A stretch of 64,000 bases of DNA from JAFEDN01 sp963712715 (GTDB lineage Bacteria > Pseudomonadota > Gammaproteobacteria > Coxiellales > Coxiellaceae): the NCBI GenBank assembly GCA_963712715.1, contig CAVQJI010000054.1, positions 74,251-138,250 on the forward strand, given 5' to 3'. Below, piece after piece: positions 45,643 through 54,528 of the stretch. The position numbers and the translations under genes were made by a program. How positions within the stretch are numbered: the stretch's first letter is position 1; every line of letters begins with the position of its first letter. The notes under the pieces are model-generated. The model saw nothing but the letters and a program-made list of their open reading frames with translations. It made no database searches and was not told the origin of the DNA.

Positions 45643-45663
45643 TTATGCCGATTCCCTTATTAT
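45641..45663 (+). repeat. Left terminal inverted repeat of the inner RIT element
   Basis: Perfect inverted match with 49034-49056 over 23 bases. After two mismatched bases the match continues with CGAT, so the functional repeat may be 29 bases. Confidence 0.9.
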
Positions 45664-45724
45664 GTCGATCTGATAATATATACCCTTATTTTATAGTGTT
45701 TTTTGTAATTCCAGATCGGCATAA

Positions 45725-46720
45725 TTAGAGCGATTTTAAAAACTCCATTAGCTTGTCATTTGGTTTATAACGTAGTGATTTTATATTTGGATCTTTAGTT
45801 CTATTGAGAGCATTTTCTTTCATCTTGAGATCTGCTTTTATATAAATTTGAGTACTTTCAATAGATTCATGCCCAAGCCAAAGGGCTATAATCATAGTAT
45901 CCACACCAGCTTCGAGCAGTTGCATGGCTGCAGTATGGCGAAGTGAATGCGGAGAGATACGTTTTCTTTTTAAAGTGGTGCAATGATCACTGGCTAATCT
46001 AATATATTTTTTTAATATATAGTCAATCCCATCTCTACTCAGTTTTCCTTTACGAGCGTTAGTAAATACTAAATTTTCGCTATTTGATTTATTTTCATTA
46101 AGCCATGATTTCATAACCGAAGCTGTTTTCTTTGTAATAGGTGTTGTTCGTTCTTTACGACCTTTGCCGATACAATGCACATGAGAAGCTGATCCAAAAA
46201 TAATATTATCCCAACGTAGGCTAATCATTTCTGAAACACGAAATCCCGTCCTGATAGCCAGAAGCATGAGTGTGTAGTCACGTCGACCCAGCCAAGTTGT
46301 CCTGTCAGGCATAGCTAACAGTGCATCTATTTCATTAGAAGTTAGAAATTGAACTACTGGATAATCATGTTTTTTATGTGGAATTGCTAATATTTGCTGT
46401 ATTGAGTTGCTTCTCTCAGGATAAAGAAGGGCGGCATATCGGAAACAAGAGTGAATGGCCGCGAGTCTTTGATTTCTACTTCTAACGCTAATATTTCTGT
46501 TTTTCTCTAAATCTTTTAGGAATTCTTTTATTAGATCAACAGTAATATTTTCTATTTTAATTTTTGATGGCTCTTTTTTTAAATACTTTTGAGTAAATTT
46601 TAAAAATAAGCAAAATGTATCTCGATATGACGAAATCGTGTGCCCGCTGGCTTGTCGCTGTGAGATCAAATAATCACTAAAAAATTTCTGAAGCAGAACT
46701 GAAAAATAATCTGTTTTCAT
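45725..46720 (-). CDS. ritC: Tyrosine recombinase RitC of the inner RIT element
   Basis: 331 residues. Catalytic residues: Arg in RTGFRVSEMISL, Lys region GKGRKERTTPI, HSLRHTAAMQLL, LGHESIESTQIYI with Tyr. Its N-terminal domain (SYRDTFCLFLKF, RNQRLAAIHSCFRY) is clearly homologous to the third gene of the outer trio (SYRDTFVQFISF, RNQRLGAIHSFFRY). It starts only two bases after the ritB stop. The three recombinases of such elements are thought to act together. Confidence 0.88.
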   Translation of the reverse strand: MKTDYFSVLLQKFFSDYLISQRQASGHTISSYRDTFCLFLKFTQKYLKKEPSKIKIENITVDLIKEFLKDLEKNRNISVRSRNQRLAAIHSCFRYAALLYPERSNSIQQILAIPHKKHDYPVVQFLTSNEIDALLAMPDRTTWLGRRDYTLMLLAIRTGFRVSEMISLRWDNIIFGSASHVHCIGKGRKERTTPITKKTASVMKSWLNENKSNSENLVFTNARKGKLSRDGIDYILKKYIRLASDHCTTLKRKRISPHSLRHTAAMQLLEAGVDTMIIALWLGHESIESTQIYIKADLKMKENALNRTKDPNIKSLRYKPNDKLMEFLKSL

Positions 46721-46722
46721 CG

Positions 46723-47643
46723 TTATTCTCCTATATTTTTTTCAAGTCGAGTAGTTGCCTGGGCTAGTAACTCAGCAGTACCCGTCAAGTACCAGTAGGT
46801 ATCGGTTGGTTTTTTATGCCCTAGGTAACTGGAAAGCAACATGATTTTTTGGTTAACGTTAATTCCTTTACGGTACCAATTAAGAAGAGTTTTAACGGCA
46901 AATGTGTGACGAGCGTCATGGATGCGGGGTCCGTTGGAATCAAAGGGACCTCGCAGTCCTATTTGCTTTGATATTTGAATAAAAGCAAAGCGTGCACTCC
47001 ACTCTGTTATTCGTGTTCCACGATCAGAAAGAAAAAACGCATTGATGTCATGTACAGGAAACTGATCACGAATCTTGCTGTATTTTTTCAATTCTCGCAT
47101 TGTGGTTGGATGTAATGGGAGGAGACGTGACTTATTACACTTTGAATTGCGGATAATGATCCAGTTATTCTTTGTATCAAGATCGTCACGATTTAATGAA
47201 ATCAGTTCATTAATTCTGCATCCCGTTACTGCTATTAATCCAAAGAAAGTATAGTAGGTATGGTGACGAAGTCCTTGTGATGATAGTGATTGACAAGCTT
47301 TTAACAGTTGGCGAATTTCTTTCTCACTATAAATGTAGGGTCTTGAACGATTTGTCCGCTCTAATAAAAGGTATGGCGATGGAACTTCTGTGCGCGGATC
47401 CTCTGCTATCCGGTATTGAGCAAATAGCCTAATAATAGATAATCGCTGTGACCAGGTAGATCGCTTAACATTTTTGGGAAGTGTCGCCCATTCCAAAGCT
47501 AATGCTACAGTAATGTATTGGCAATCTTTTTTTTTCAAGTAGGTTATGAATTTTTTTAAATTTCTTTCTGTAGTGTTAAGCTGATAACCCAGTGATCTTC
47601 TCACCTTAATATATTCATGCAGTGAAGTTGTTAATGATTTCAT
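46723..47643 (-). CDS. ritB: Tyrosine recombinase RitB of the inner RIT element
   Basis: 306 residues. Catalytic residues: Arg in TGCRINELISL, HDARHTFAVKTLL, LGHKKPTDTYWYL with Tyr. The N-terminal part is short (VRRSLGYQLNTTERNLKKFI), matching the second recombinase of the outer trio (YRRSLGYDYQKP). AGG lies before the ATG, and the gene is 13 bases after ritA. Confidence 0.88.
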   Translation of the reverse strand: MKSLTTSLHEYIKVRRSLGYQLNTTERNLKKFITYLKKKDCQYITVALALEWATLPKNVKRSTWSQRLSIIRLFAQYRIAEDPRTEVPSPYLLLERTNRSRPYIYSEKEIRQLLKACQSLSSQGLRHHTYYTFFGLIAVTGCRINELISLNRDDLDTKNNWIIIRNSKCNKSRLLPLHPTTMRELKKYSKIRDQFPVHDINAFFLSDRGTRITEWSARFAFIQISKQIGLRGPFDSNGPRIHDARHTFAVKTLLNWYRKGINVNQKIMLLSSYLGHKKPTDTYWYLTGTAELLAQATTRLEKNIGE

Positions 47644-47656
47644 TGTTAACCTCCAT

Positions 47657-48898
47657 TTATTTGATTGGCCATGGTTTGGCTAGTTCTTTTAAAGAAACAA
47701 CATCGATTTTGGTATAAATAGCAGTGGTATCAACGGAGCAATGCCCCAAGAGTTCTCCAATTTCAAAGAGAGTAGCTCCATTACTCAACGTTTCCATAGC
47801 CGCTGTGTATCGAAGAAGATGAGCACCCATTTGCCGAGGTTTTAGAGAAGCAGCAATCAGTGCTCTACGAACTATTGTGCTAATGCTGCTTGGATTACAT
47901 AAACCTTTATAAGGAGGAAAATTACGGATAAATACGTGGCGATCTAAACATTTTGGACGAGCGTAATAAATATAAGAAGCAATTGCTTTTCCTACATCAC
48001 TTGGAAGTGGAAGTACTCGACGTTTTCTACCCTTACCGTTAATTTCTAATTCACTAAGATCCCAATTAATATTATCGAGTGTTAGATTGAGTACTTCGGA
48101 TGCTCTCAATCCTAAGCGCATCAGCAAGAGTAAAATAGCATAATTACGCTGTCCATTTGGGGTGCTACGATCACATGTTCTTAATAGTTTTTTAGTTTCT
48201 GATTTGACAAGAAATACAGGAAGATGCGCAGCTCGCCAACCGGGCATAGCTGGAATGCAATTTGCAAGTTCAGCACTGATCTTTCCAATCATTACTAAAT
48301 ATCGAAGAAATGATCGGAGTTCGCTAACCATCACTTGGAGACTTTTCAGCGCGTGCCACTCTTTGAATTTTATGATATAGGTCAATATCATATTTTGTGT
48401 AATTTTTTTTGGAATAAATTTATTTTTGCCAAACTGTTTATAAAGAAAATTATAAATATCTTTTTTATTTTTTATTATTGTTGAAGCACAGAGTCCTTTA
48501 TCTTCATCCAAATATTTTGTATAGGCTTGTATGATCCTTTCGATAGATTCATTTTCAGGTATAACAGGAATTGATGGTGGTATAACTTTTTTTAAACGAA
48601 GATAATCAATAAAATAGCCTAGAGTTTTTCTATGACCACATCGCAAAAATGTTGTTGATTGCCTTGCTCTAACCTTAACAAACCGATTTAATTGATTTTC
48701 ATTTAAATCAAAGAGGTCGATGTTATTTTTTCTTAACCATATACTTAGTTTTCTAATCACAGTTAAACGAGGCTGAAGTTGTTTTTTTGAATATCCTAAT
48801 TCATGTAAATATAATGTGAAATCATCAATATATTTACCCAGTACACCTTGACGTAACTCTTGAATAGCGAGTTTGTCGTGATAAATTTCTTCTAGCAT
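47657..48898 (-). CDS. ritA: Tyrosine recombinase RitA of the inner RIT element
   Basis: 413 residues, first gene of the inner trio. Catalytic residues: Arg in MRLGLRASEVLNL, GKGRKRRVLPLP, HLLRYTAAMETL (Tyr instead of the usual His after Arg) and LGHCSVDTTAIYTKID with the nucleophile Tyr. The long N-terminal region is typical of the first recombinase of RIT elements. The gene appears intact. Confidence 0.88.
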   Translation of the reverse strand: MLEEIYHDKLAIQELRQGVLGKYIDDFTLYLHELGYSKKQLQPRLTVIRKLSIWLRKNNIDLFDLNENQLNRFVKVRARQSTTFLRCGHRKTLGYFIDYLRLKKVIPPSIPVIPENESIERIIQAYTKYLDEDKGLCASTIIKNKKDIYNFLYKQFGKNKFIPKKITQNMILTYIIKFKEWHALKSLQVMVSELRSFLRYLVMIGKISAELANCIPAMPGWRAAHLPVFLVKSETKKLLRTCDRSTPNGQRNYAILLLLMRLGLRASEVLNLTLDNINWDLSELEINGKGRKRRVLPLPSDVGKAIASYIYYARPKCLDRHVFIRNFPPYKGLCNPSSISTIVRRALIAASLKPRQMGAHLLRYTAAMETLSNGATLFEIGELLGHCSVDTTAIYTKIDVVSLKELAKPWPIK

Positions 48899-49033
48899 AT
48901 CAATTCTCCATAAAAATAAATTTAATTATTTATATTACGGAGAAATACTTATTATGCCGAGTTGTTTAAGAAAAATTGCAAATATTCTTTTTAAATTACA
49001 ATAAGTTACTCTAATATTTAAAAATATATCGGA

Positions 49034-49086
49034 ATAATAAGGGAATCGGCATAATGGCGATTATGCCGCGCGCGGCATAAAAGGCA
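49034..49086 (-). repeat. Right end of the inner RIT element with palindrome and flanking direct repeat
   Basis: Contains the 23-base inverted repeat (49034-49056), four bases, a perfect 20-base palindrome TTATGCCGCGCGCGGCATAA (49061-49080) and the direct repeat AAGGCA. The palindrome has no counterpart at the left end of the inner element but has the same arms as the palindrome at the left end of the outer one. Confidence 0.85.
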
Positions 49087-49300
49087 CACTTTCGCCGTTC
49101 ACTCATTAGAAAAGATGGTTTCTGGTGGATATGATACATATACTTTATTGCCTTTGCTTAGTAAATTCTTAGGTCATAAACATATTACTGAAACAGAGTA
49201 CTATCTAAGATTTACTGAAGAAAATTATGATAATGTAAGAATTCTAACAAATAATATTTATCAAGGTGTTTTTCCAAAATTGGAGCATGATAATGAATAA
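49081..49300 (+). pseudogene. Second recombinase of the outer trio, 3' part
   Basis: In frame from the insertion boundary: RHTFAVHSLEKMVSGGY, then LSKFLGHKHITETEYYLRF with the second catalytic His and the nucleophile Tyr. It completes the gene begun at 44870. Its end overlaps the start of the third recombinase at 49293. Confidence 0.85.
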
Positions 49301-50051
49301 CCTCGGATTCTATATTACAAAATTTTTTAGTGAATATTTGCCATCTAATTTGGGAGCATCTATTAATACTGTAAAATCGTATCGTGATACATTCGTACAA
49401 TTTATCAGTTTTTTTGAAACAAAGTATAAAATAAAAAGTTCCAAATTATCATTTGATGATATTACGGCACCATCTATAGAAGATTTCTTGCTGTGGTTAG
49501 AAAAAGAAAAACGAATTTCCATAGCTACTAGAAATCAAAGGTTGGGAGCTATTCATTCGTTTTTCAGATACATACAACATAGAGAGCCTGCTTATTTCAA
49601 TCTTTGCACAAGCATATTATCAATTGGATTTAAGAAAACTCCCTTATCTGCTATATCGTATTTAAGCTTAAATGAAATAAAAATTTTGTTTAGTCTACCA
49701 AATAAAAAAATAAAACAAGAATACCGGGATTTAACAATGCTTGTAATTTTGTATGATACAGGAGCTAGAGTACAAGAACTTCTTGACTTAAAATTACAAC
49801 AAATCAGATTAGATTCAAAACCAATTGTATATTTACAGGGCAAAGGTAACAAAACTAGAGTTGTTCCTATTGGTAACGACACTGCTAATATAATTAAGAA
49901 ATATATAGTCGATAATGCAATTACAATTCAAACTGATAATTTGTTTAAGAACAAACAACAAAAGCCTTTAACAAGAGCTGGGGTTAATTATGTTTTAAAT
50001 AAATATATAGAAATCGGTAGAAAACAGAATGTCAGCGCTAAACCAAATTGA
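49293..50051 (+). pseudogene. Third recombinase of the outer trio, truncated (RitC-like)
   Basis: Starts at 49293 (MNNLGFYITKF) after GGAG. It is homologous to ritC of the inner element. The first catalytic Arg is in DTGARVQELLDL and the Lys region is GKGNKTRVVPIG; the frame is lost after KQNVSA, just before the expected HxLRH box, where the sequence changes to repeats of TGACCCACC. The catalytic C-terminus and the right end of the outer element are missing, probably removed by another insertion or deletion. Confidence 0.85.
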
Positions 50052-50486
50052 CCCACCTTTTGCTAACAAAACTGACCCACCCATTTCTTGGCTTGTTTAA
50101 AAATAATTCGTCATTCATCTAATGAATAGCTGATCAGAGAAGGATCGGAGCTGCTGCCGGGTTTGTGTGCGATCTAATATTTTCTACGCTTTTAACGATC
50201 ACGAAAATTTTTCACACCTTTTATATGAAGAAATCATCTATACCTTGTTCTTGATGACGAATGAGTACTGGGCGGCTTCGCCGCGTATCGCGCCGGTAAA
50301 GTATCGTGACTCCATCGAATCCGCAGCGGCGCTATCACCGACCCACAACATCATGACCAGTTTATTTTTCACTTCTTCCCGTCAATAGACTTCGATACGG
50401 GTTGTCATCGTCTTTCGAATTTCCTCGATTCACTATACATCTGGATGAAAAAAAACCGATAGGAAATCATGGGAGGGACAACATCA
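50042..50486. other. Junction with IS-end-like repeats and debris
   Basis: Directly after the truncated recombinase two copies of TGACCCACC occur (50048-50056, 50072-50080), 24 bases apart, reminiscent of the repeated ends of IS21-like elements. The following 380 bases have a short frame, 50167-50388, with text such as YWAASPRIAPVKYRDSIESA that cannot be assigned; it has no start site and looks like a gene end left by an insertion. No transposase gene is visible. Confidence 0.4.
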
Positions 50487-50954
50487 ATGCAGTGCATAAA
50501 AAAAAAGTGCCTGAGTTGTAAGAAAGTATTTATCACGCAACGGAATCCTACTCAGAAATATTGCGCGCAAGCGGCGTGTCAACAACTTAGAAGGAGCCAG
50601 TGGCACCGGCGAAAGAAAAATGCAGACGCCGATTATCGAGCGAATCAGCAGGCAGCGAATCAGCGCTGGCAAGAACGGCGCCGGGATTATTGGCGAACCT
50701 ATCGCTCAATGCACCCCGATTATGTGCGCCGAAATCGGAAGCAACAACGCCAGCGCGACCAGCGCGATGCGGCAAAAGCGCGTCCCAATCTTGCAAAGAT
50801 AGACGCGTTGTCTAAGAAATCGTCCGAAAATCTTGAAAATTCCCTTATATTATCAGGTATTTACGACATCGTTCCGGTGACTGAACCAGAAAAGGACAAT
50901 CTTGCAAAGAGAGACGCGTTACGTGCAAAAATCACTTTTATCTCAATGGGTTAG
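50487..50954 (+). CDS. Zinc-finger-like basic protein
   Basis: 155 residues from the ATG at 50487, which has GGGAGGG nine bases upstream. An N-terminal cysteine cluster (CLSCKKVFITQRNPTQKYC, then AACQ) could bind zinc; the next 70 residues are very rich in Arg, Gln and Trp (WQERRRDYWRTYRSMHPDYV). Such proteins are found beside ParB-like genes and IS elements in several genera. Nucleic-acid binding is likely, but the function is not known. Confidence 0.55.
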   Translation: MQCIKKKCLSCKKVFITQRNPTQKYCAQAACQQLRRSQWHRRKKNADADYRANQQAANQRWQERRRDYWRTYRSMHPDYVRRNRKQQRQRDQRDAAKARPNLAKIDALSKKSSENLENSLILSGIYDIVPVTEPEKDNLAKRDALRAKITFISMG

Positions 50955-51033
50955 AGTTATCTGAGTAAATTAAACAATCTTGCAAAGAGATCACCTTATA
51001 GCAGACGGCCATAGAGTCTCGTAGGCTGACCCC

Positions 51034-51564
51034 ATGAATATGAACGTAATCACATCGCCAATCGCCACACCGGACACACCGGAGAACAGTTGCTTTGAAG
51101 CCGAGTGGCATTGCCTGGATATGGCCTACGAACACTTGCGCCAGCGCACGCCGCAAACCCAGCATCGGTTGATGTTGTCCATTCATACGCACGGCTTACT
51201 GGTGCCGATCACGGTGATTCCCATCGCATCGACCGTGGCGAGTGCCGCCGCGCGCTGGATAGTCATTGACGGCTATCTGCGTATCAGCGCCACCCGTTCG
51301 TTAGGCAAAGATAAAATCGCCATTCAAATCTGTGAACAGTCTGCGGATGAAGCGCTCCTGGCTTCTTATAAAATGAATCAATCGCATCCGTGGGAACCGT
51401 TGGAGGAAGCCCGGCTATTACAGGAAATGGCGATGCATCATGCCTATTCGCAAGCACAATTAGCCCGGAAGTTCGGTAAAAGTGAATCCTGGGTCACGTA
51501 TCGATTACAGTTGTTGACGGAGCTGCCGGAGTTCGTCGCACAAGCGGTGTACAAGGCGTACTGA
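51034..51564 (+). CDS. ParB-like DNA-binding protein, 3' end truncated
   Basis: 176 residues. The ParB N-domain-like part includes LMLSIHTHGLLVPITVIP and VIDGYLRISATRSLGKDKIA; the helix-turn-helix is MHHAYSQAQLARKFGKSESW. It ends abruptly as FVAQAVYKAY at the point where sequence composition changes, while related proteins continue for another 100 residues or more. It forms a unit with the zinc-finger-like gene. The stop codon lies at or just beyond the junction and is probably not native. Confidence 0.65.
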   Translation: MNMNVITSPIATPDTPENSCFEAEWHCLDMAYEHLRQRTPQTQHRLMLSIHTHGLLVPITVIPIASTVASAAARWIVIDGYLRISATRSLGKDKIAIQICEQSADEALLASYKMNQSHPWEPLEEARLLQEMAMHHAYSQAQLARKFGKSESWVTYRLQLLTELPEFVAQAVYKAY

Positions 51565-51572
51565 CGTGTTGG
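51550..51572. other. Composition breakpoint
   Basis: To the left the ParB-like frame is open to about 51,560; to the right the minus-strand ISL3-type transposase frame is open down to about 51,568 (LRDPAFPALA). Both genes lack their ends here and GC content rises sharply for the rest of the window. No direct repeat or terminal inverted repeat marks the join. Confidence 0.6.
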
Positions 51573-52656
51573 TCGGCTAGCCAAAGCCGGGAACGCCGGA
51601 TCACGCAGGACCGCGGCCCGGGGCGGCAACTCGCCTGGTGGAAGTCCTTGGACGTGTCGAATACCCAGTAAATCCGATCCGAGAACCGTCGTAGCGTGGC
51701 CAACTCGGGTAGGTATTCCAGCATCCGCGCCAGGTTGCCACTCTCCGATTCTGCGAGGTTCTCGCGACGCTTCACGATCAGATGACGATGCTTGAACACG
51801 AAATTCGCCTTCTCCTTGACCGTCATGCCCCGTCGGGCGGCGGCGGCTTTGGACTTGGCCCCCTTGCGGCCGCGCTTTTCTTGCGCCGCGCCTTGCCCCG
51901 GCGATTCATCGCCGTCCGCATCCGCCGCACTGCATCCAGGATCAGCTTGTTGATGTCCTTGATAACGTGGAAGACGCACAACTGGTGGTCCACATCGGGC
52001 CACAGTTCCTCCAGCACGGCGGGGTAGAGGCTTCCGAACCGTCGGTGACGACGACCCGGGGATTCAAGCCCCAGGTCTTAAGGTTCTTGAGGAACCGCTG
52101 CATGTGGTCCTGGTCGTTGGCGGCGACCAGGGCGAAGGCCACCGGCAGATCCGAGAGCGGGTCGGTGGCCAGGAGCAAAAGAAAGCGACCCAGGTGGAGT
52201 TCGTCGACGCAGAGCGTACCGCGGAAGTGCTCCAGGACGGTGCGGCGATGCGCGGCCATGTCGAGTTGCTCGGCACGGCCGCGGAGGACGACGTAGACAA
52301 ATCCGGGGTACAGGTCGAGGAGGAATCACGCCGGATCGAGACCAGGGCCCTCGATGCTCATGCCGTCTTCGAGGAACGTCCAGGACCAAATCGCGGACCT
52401 TATTGTCGTACTTGGCCTTGGGGAGCACGCCCTCCGGGGTGTTGTGAAACGTCATGCAACAGTCGCAGCGGGCATCGTACTCGCCGTAGGTGATCGCGAG
52501 AGAGACGATCGCTTTGGAGGCGACCGTGCGGACATTGCGCGTCACGGTTCGTTTCCGTCGGCCGAGTTTGCCACACTTTGGGCAGGGGGCCTTCTTGGGG
52601 GCACAGTGAACCGGTATAACGACGGGTGTGGGTGCTTCGGTGCCCATGGTCTGCAT
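51568..52656 (-). pseudogene. ISL3-like DDE transposase, frameshifted and truncated
   Basis: Reading across several minus-strand frames gives an ISL3-like transposase. The N-terminus has a zinc-binding motif (CPKCGKLGRR, then CDCCMTFHNTP). A first catalytic Asp is in TLCVDELHLGRF, a second in VVVTDGS with ELWPDVDHQLCVFHVIKDIN, and RYWVFDTSKDF-like text (here YWVFDTSKDFHQ) nears the C-terminus. At least three indels are needed to read it through. It truncates the reverse-transcriptase gene on its right and is itself cut at the breakpoint. Confidence 0.7.
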
Positions 52657-52711
52657 CTCCGGTGGTGAGGATGGTAAGTACCCTCATTCCCCGGGATGCA
52701 GGCCCTATCTT

Positions 52712-54050
52712 TCAAGAGCATAACGACTTGGCATCCCTGCCCGTCCTGGTGGAGATCAGCGCGGAGTGTCCGAAATCAGTGTCACGGAGCCGAGCAGCCA
52801 GTCGACTCGGTTTGCCTCGCCGCATGTATCGAGAGCATTTCGTCCGGATGACATCCACGGGGACCTTCAACCCCGGTGCGCCATTGATACAGCGACGACC
52901 GCGAAGGTCGTGCTTCTCATCGGCGTCCAGGGTAACGATCTCGTAGCCGAGGAATCGTGCCGCCTCCGTTCGCGCATGGGTGATCAGCGTCTTCTCCCGA
53001 GAGAGTTCGAGCTTGAGCGAGTCGTGCAGGAATCCCCCCAGTTGAAGTCTTGATCTGTTCGGCCTCCTCCCGTGGCCCACTGAAGCCGAGCAGGAAGTCA
53101 TCCGCATACCGGACATACCACAAGCGTCGGAAGTCGGGGTCGTTGGGATCACGCGAGGGCATCCGCTGGGCCTGTCGGCGTAACAGCCATGCCTCGTCGG
53201 TTTGCCCGGCGTCCGATTTCCTCCGCGCAGCGTTGAGTAGGGCCATGTACGGCGGGTAGGGCTTCCGTCGTTCTTCGTGGTTATGGGCTGGAATCAACAC
53301 CGTCTCGACGAACTGATCCAACTTGTCGAGGTAGATGTTGGAGAGGATAGGGCTGACCACACCGCCTTGCGGGGAGCCGCTGAACGTCGCGTGATATTTC
53401 CAATCCTCCAAGTATCCTGCCTCGAGCAGGTTGGCGAGCAACTGCAGGAAGCGTTGATCGTGGAGCTTCTCACCCAGGATGGACAGCAGGACCGGGTGGT
53501 CCATCCGGTCGAAGCATTGAGACTATGTCACCCTCGATGAACCACTTGACCCCTCTCCAGTGCTGGGTGATCTCTCCCAGGGCGGTGTGGCAACCGCGGC
53601 CGGGACGGAAGCCGTGGGAGTGCCGGACTGAACTGCGGCTCGTAGTAGGCGTTCCAGGAAGGAGCGAATCACTTCTTGCAGCAGTTTATCCGACCAGGTG
53701 GGAATGCCGAGCGGACGTAACTTTCCCGATTTCTTGGGGATGTACGTCCGTCGGACTGGGGTCCAGCGATAGCGTTCCTGGCGAAGCAAGCCGATGATCG
53801 CATCGATTTTCTCCAGCGACATGGCATCCACGGTTTCCGGCGTCGAGCCAGGGGTCATCGCACCGTCGTTGCGGTAGATTCGCCCATAAGCACGCAGGTA
53901 GAGGTCGCGGTTGTACAGTTGCCGATAGATGTCCTCCAGCGGCAGCCTTCGTCTGCCACGTTCACGAATGACTCCCAAGACCGTTTCGGCGTTTCGCATC
54001 TCGCGTACCTTGACGTCTCGGTCGTCAGACCACCTGTCTCCCTTCGCCAT
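52712..54050 (-). pseudogene. Group II intron reverse transcriptase/maturase, frameshifted, 3' truncated
   Basis: Starts at 54050 with MAKGDRWSDDRDVKV and the RT-0/1 text RRTYIPKKSGKLRPLGIPT. After frame changes near 53,520 it continues as SGSPQGGVVSPILSNIYLDK (RT-4), then WYVRYADDFLLGF with the catalytic YADD box, then LSREKTLITHARTEAARFLG. It ends near 52,740 before the maturase domain is complete, next to the ISL3-like transposase. Upstream non-coding sequence (54,060-54,480) has the character of intron domains I-IV. Confidence 0.8.
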
Positions 54051-54528
54051 GTGGACGGGCTTTCCCCACCTCGGACTACTACGGAGACTCCGTGACCATG
54101 GGACTCGCGCCCGTTAGGCCATCCCGCGTTCCGTTGGTGCTGAACGTATCGAGCGTGACGTAGGCGTCCCATTCATCCCCTTCAATGAAGTCGTTCTTCA
54201 TCGCCCCGCCAGTCGGAGGTGGCCGATCGCGAAAGCTTAACGATCCGCCCCTGGTGGCGCTGCGTTATAGACGCTGTAGCAGCGAGTGTGAGGTTGCACC
54301 GCTGGGGATTGGGATTCAGGCAATCCAGCTTTCGCCTTATCACGCGGGTCTTGCGGGACGACACCTTCAGCGTCTTCCAGTGGCTCCCGCTTTTCTGGCA
54401 TGCTCTTTTCCCCTCCGGCTTTCGCCTTCAGGTCAACCAGATGACCCAGGAACATTCCTCCGGGTTCCTCCTGACTGAGTCAGGGATTCAACACCGCGTT
54501 CCGCGGCCACAGTTGCCCCTCATCCAGC
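54051..54528 (-). other. Group II intron non-coding region between two reverse-transcriptase genes
   Basis: This stretch holds no convincing gene. On the minus strand it carries paired GC-rich segments and the motif GGTGGGGAAAGCCCGTCCAC just before the reverse-transcriptase start, as commonly seen in introns upstream of the ORF. It should contain the 5' end of one intron and the 3' end (domains V/VI) of the other. A canonical domain V could not be recognised with confidence. Confidence 0.35.

Larger units (their letters stand above)
45643..49080. mobile_element. Complete RIT element (recombinase in trio) inserted in another trio
   Basis: The element carries three minus-strand tyrosine recombinases in tight succession. 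A perfect 23-base inverted repeat lies at 45641-45663 and 49034-49056 (starting CATTATGCCGATTCCC). The right end has an additional perfect 20-base palindrome at 49061-49080. Each end also has an internal inverted copy of the core TTATGCCGA (near 45,714 and 48,953). The 6-base direct repeat AAGGCA flanks it at 45637-45642 and 49081-49086 and the interrupted gene can be read across, so the boundaries are firm to within a few bases. Confidence 0.9.

Noticed and set aside
50167..50388. Faint resemblance of the end of this frame to the C-terminus of PIWI domains
   Set aside because: Only about 30 residues, no catalytic motif and no ribosome site; the similarity is too weak to report as an Argonaute fragment.
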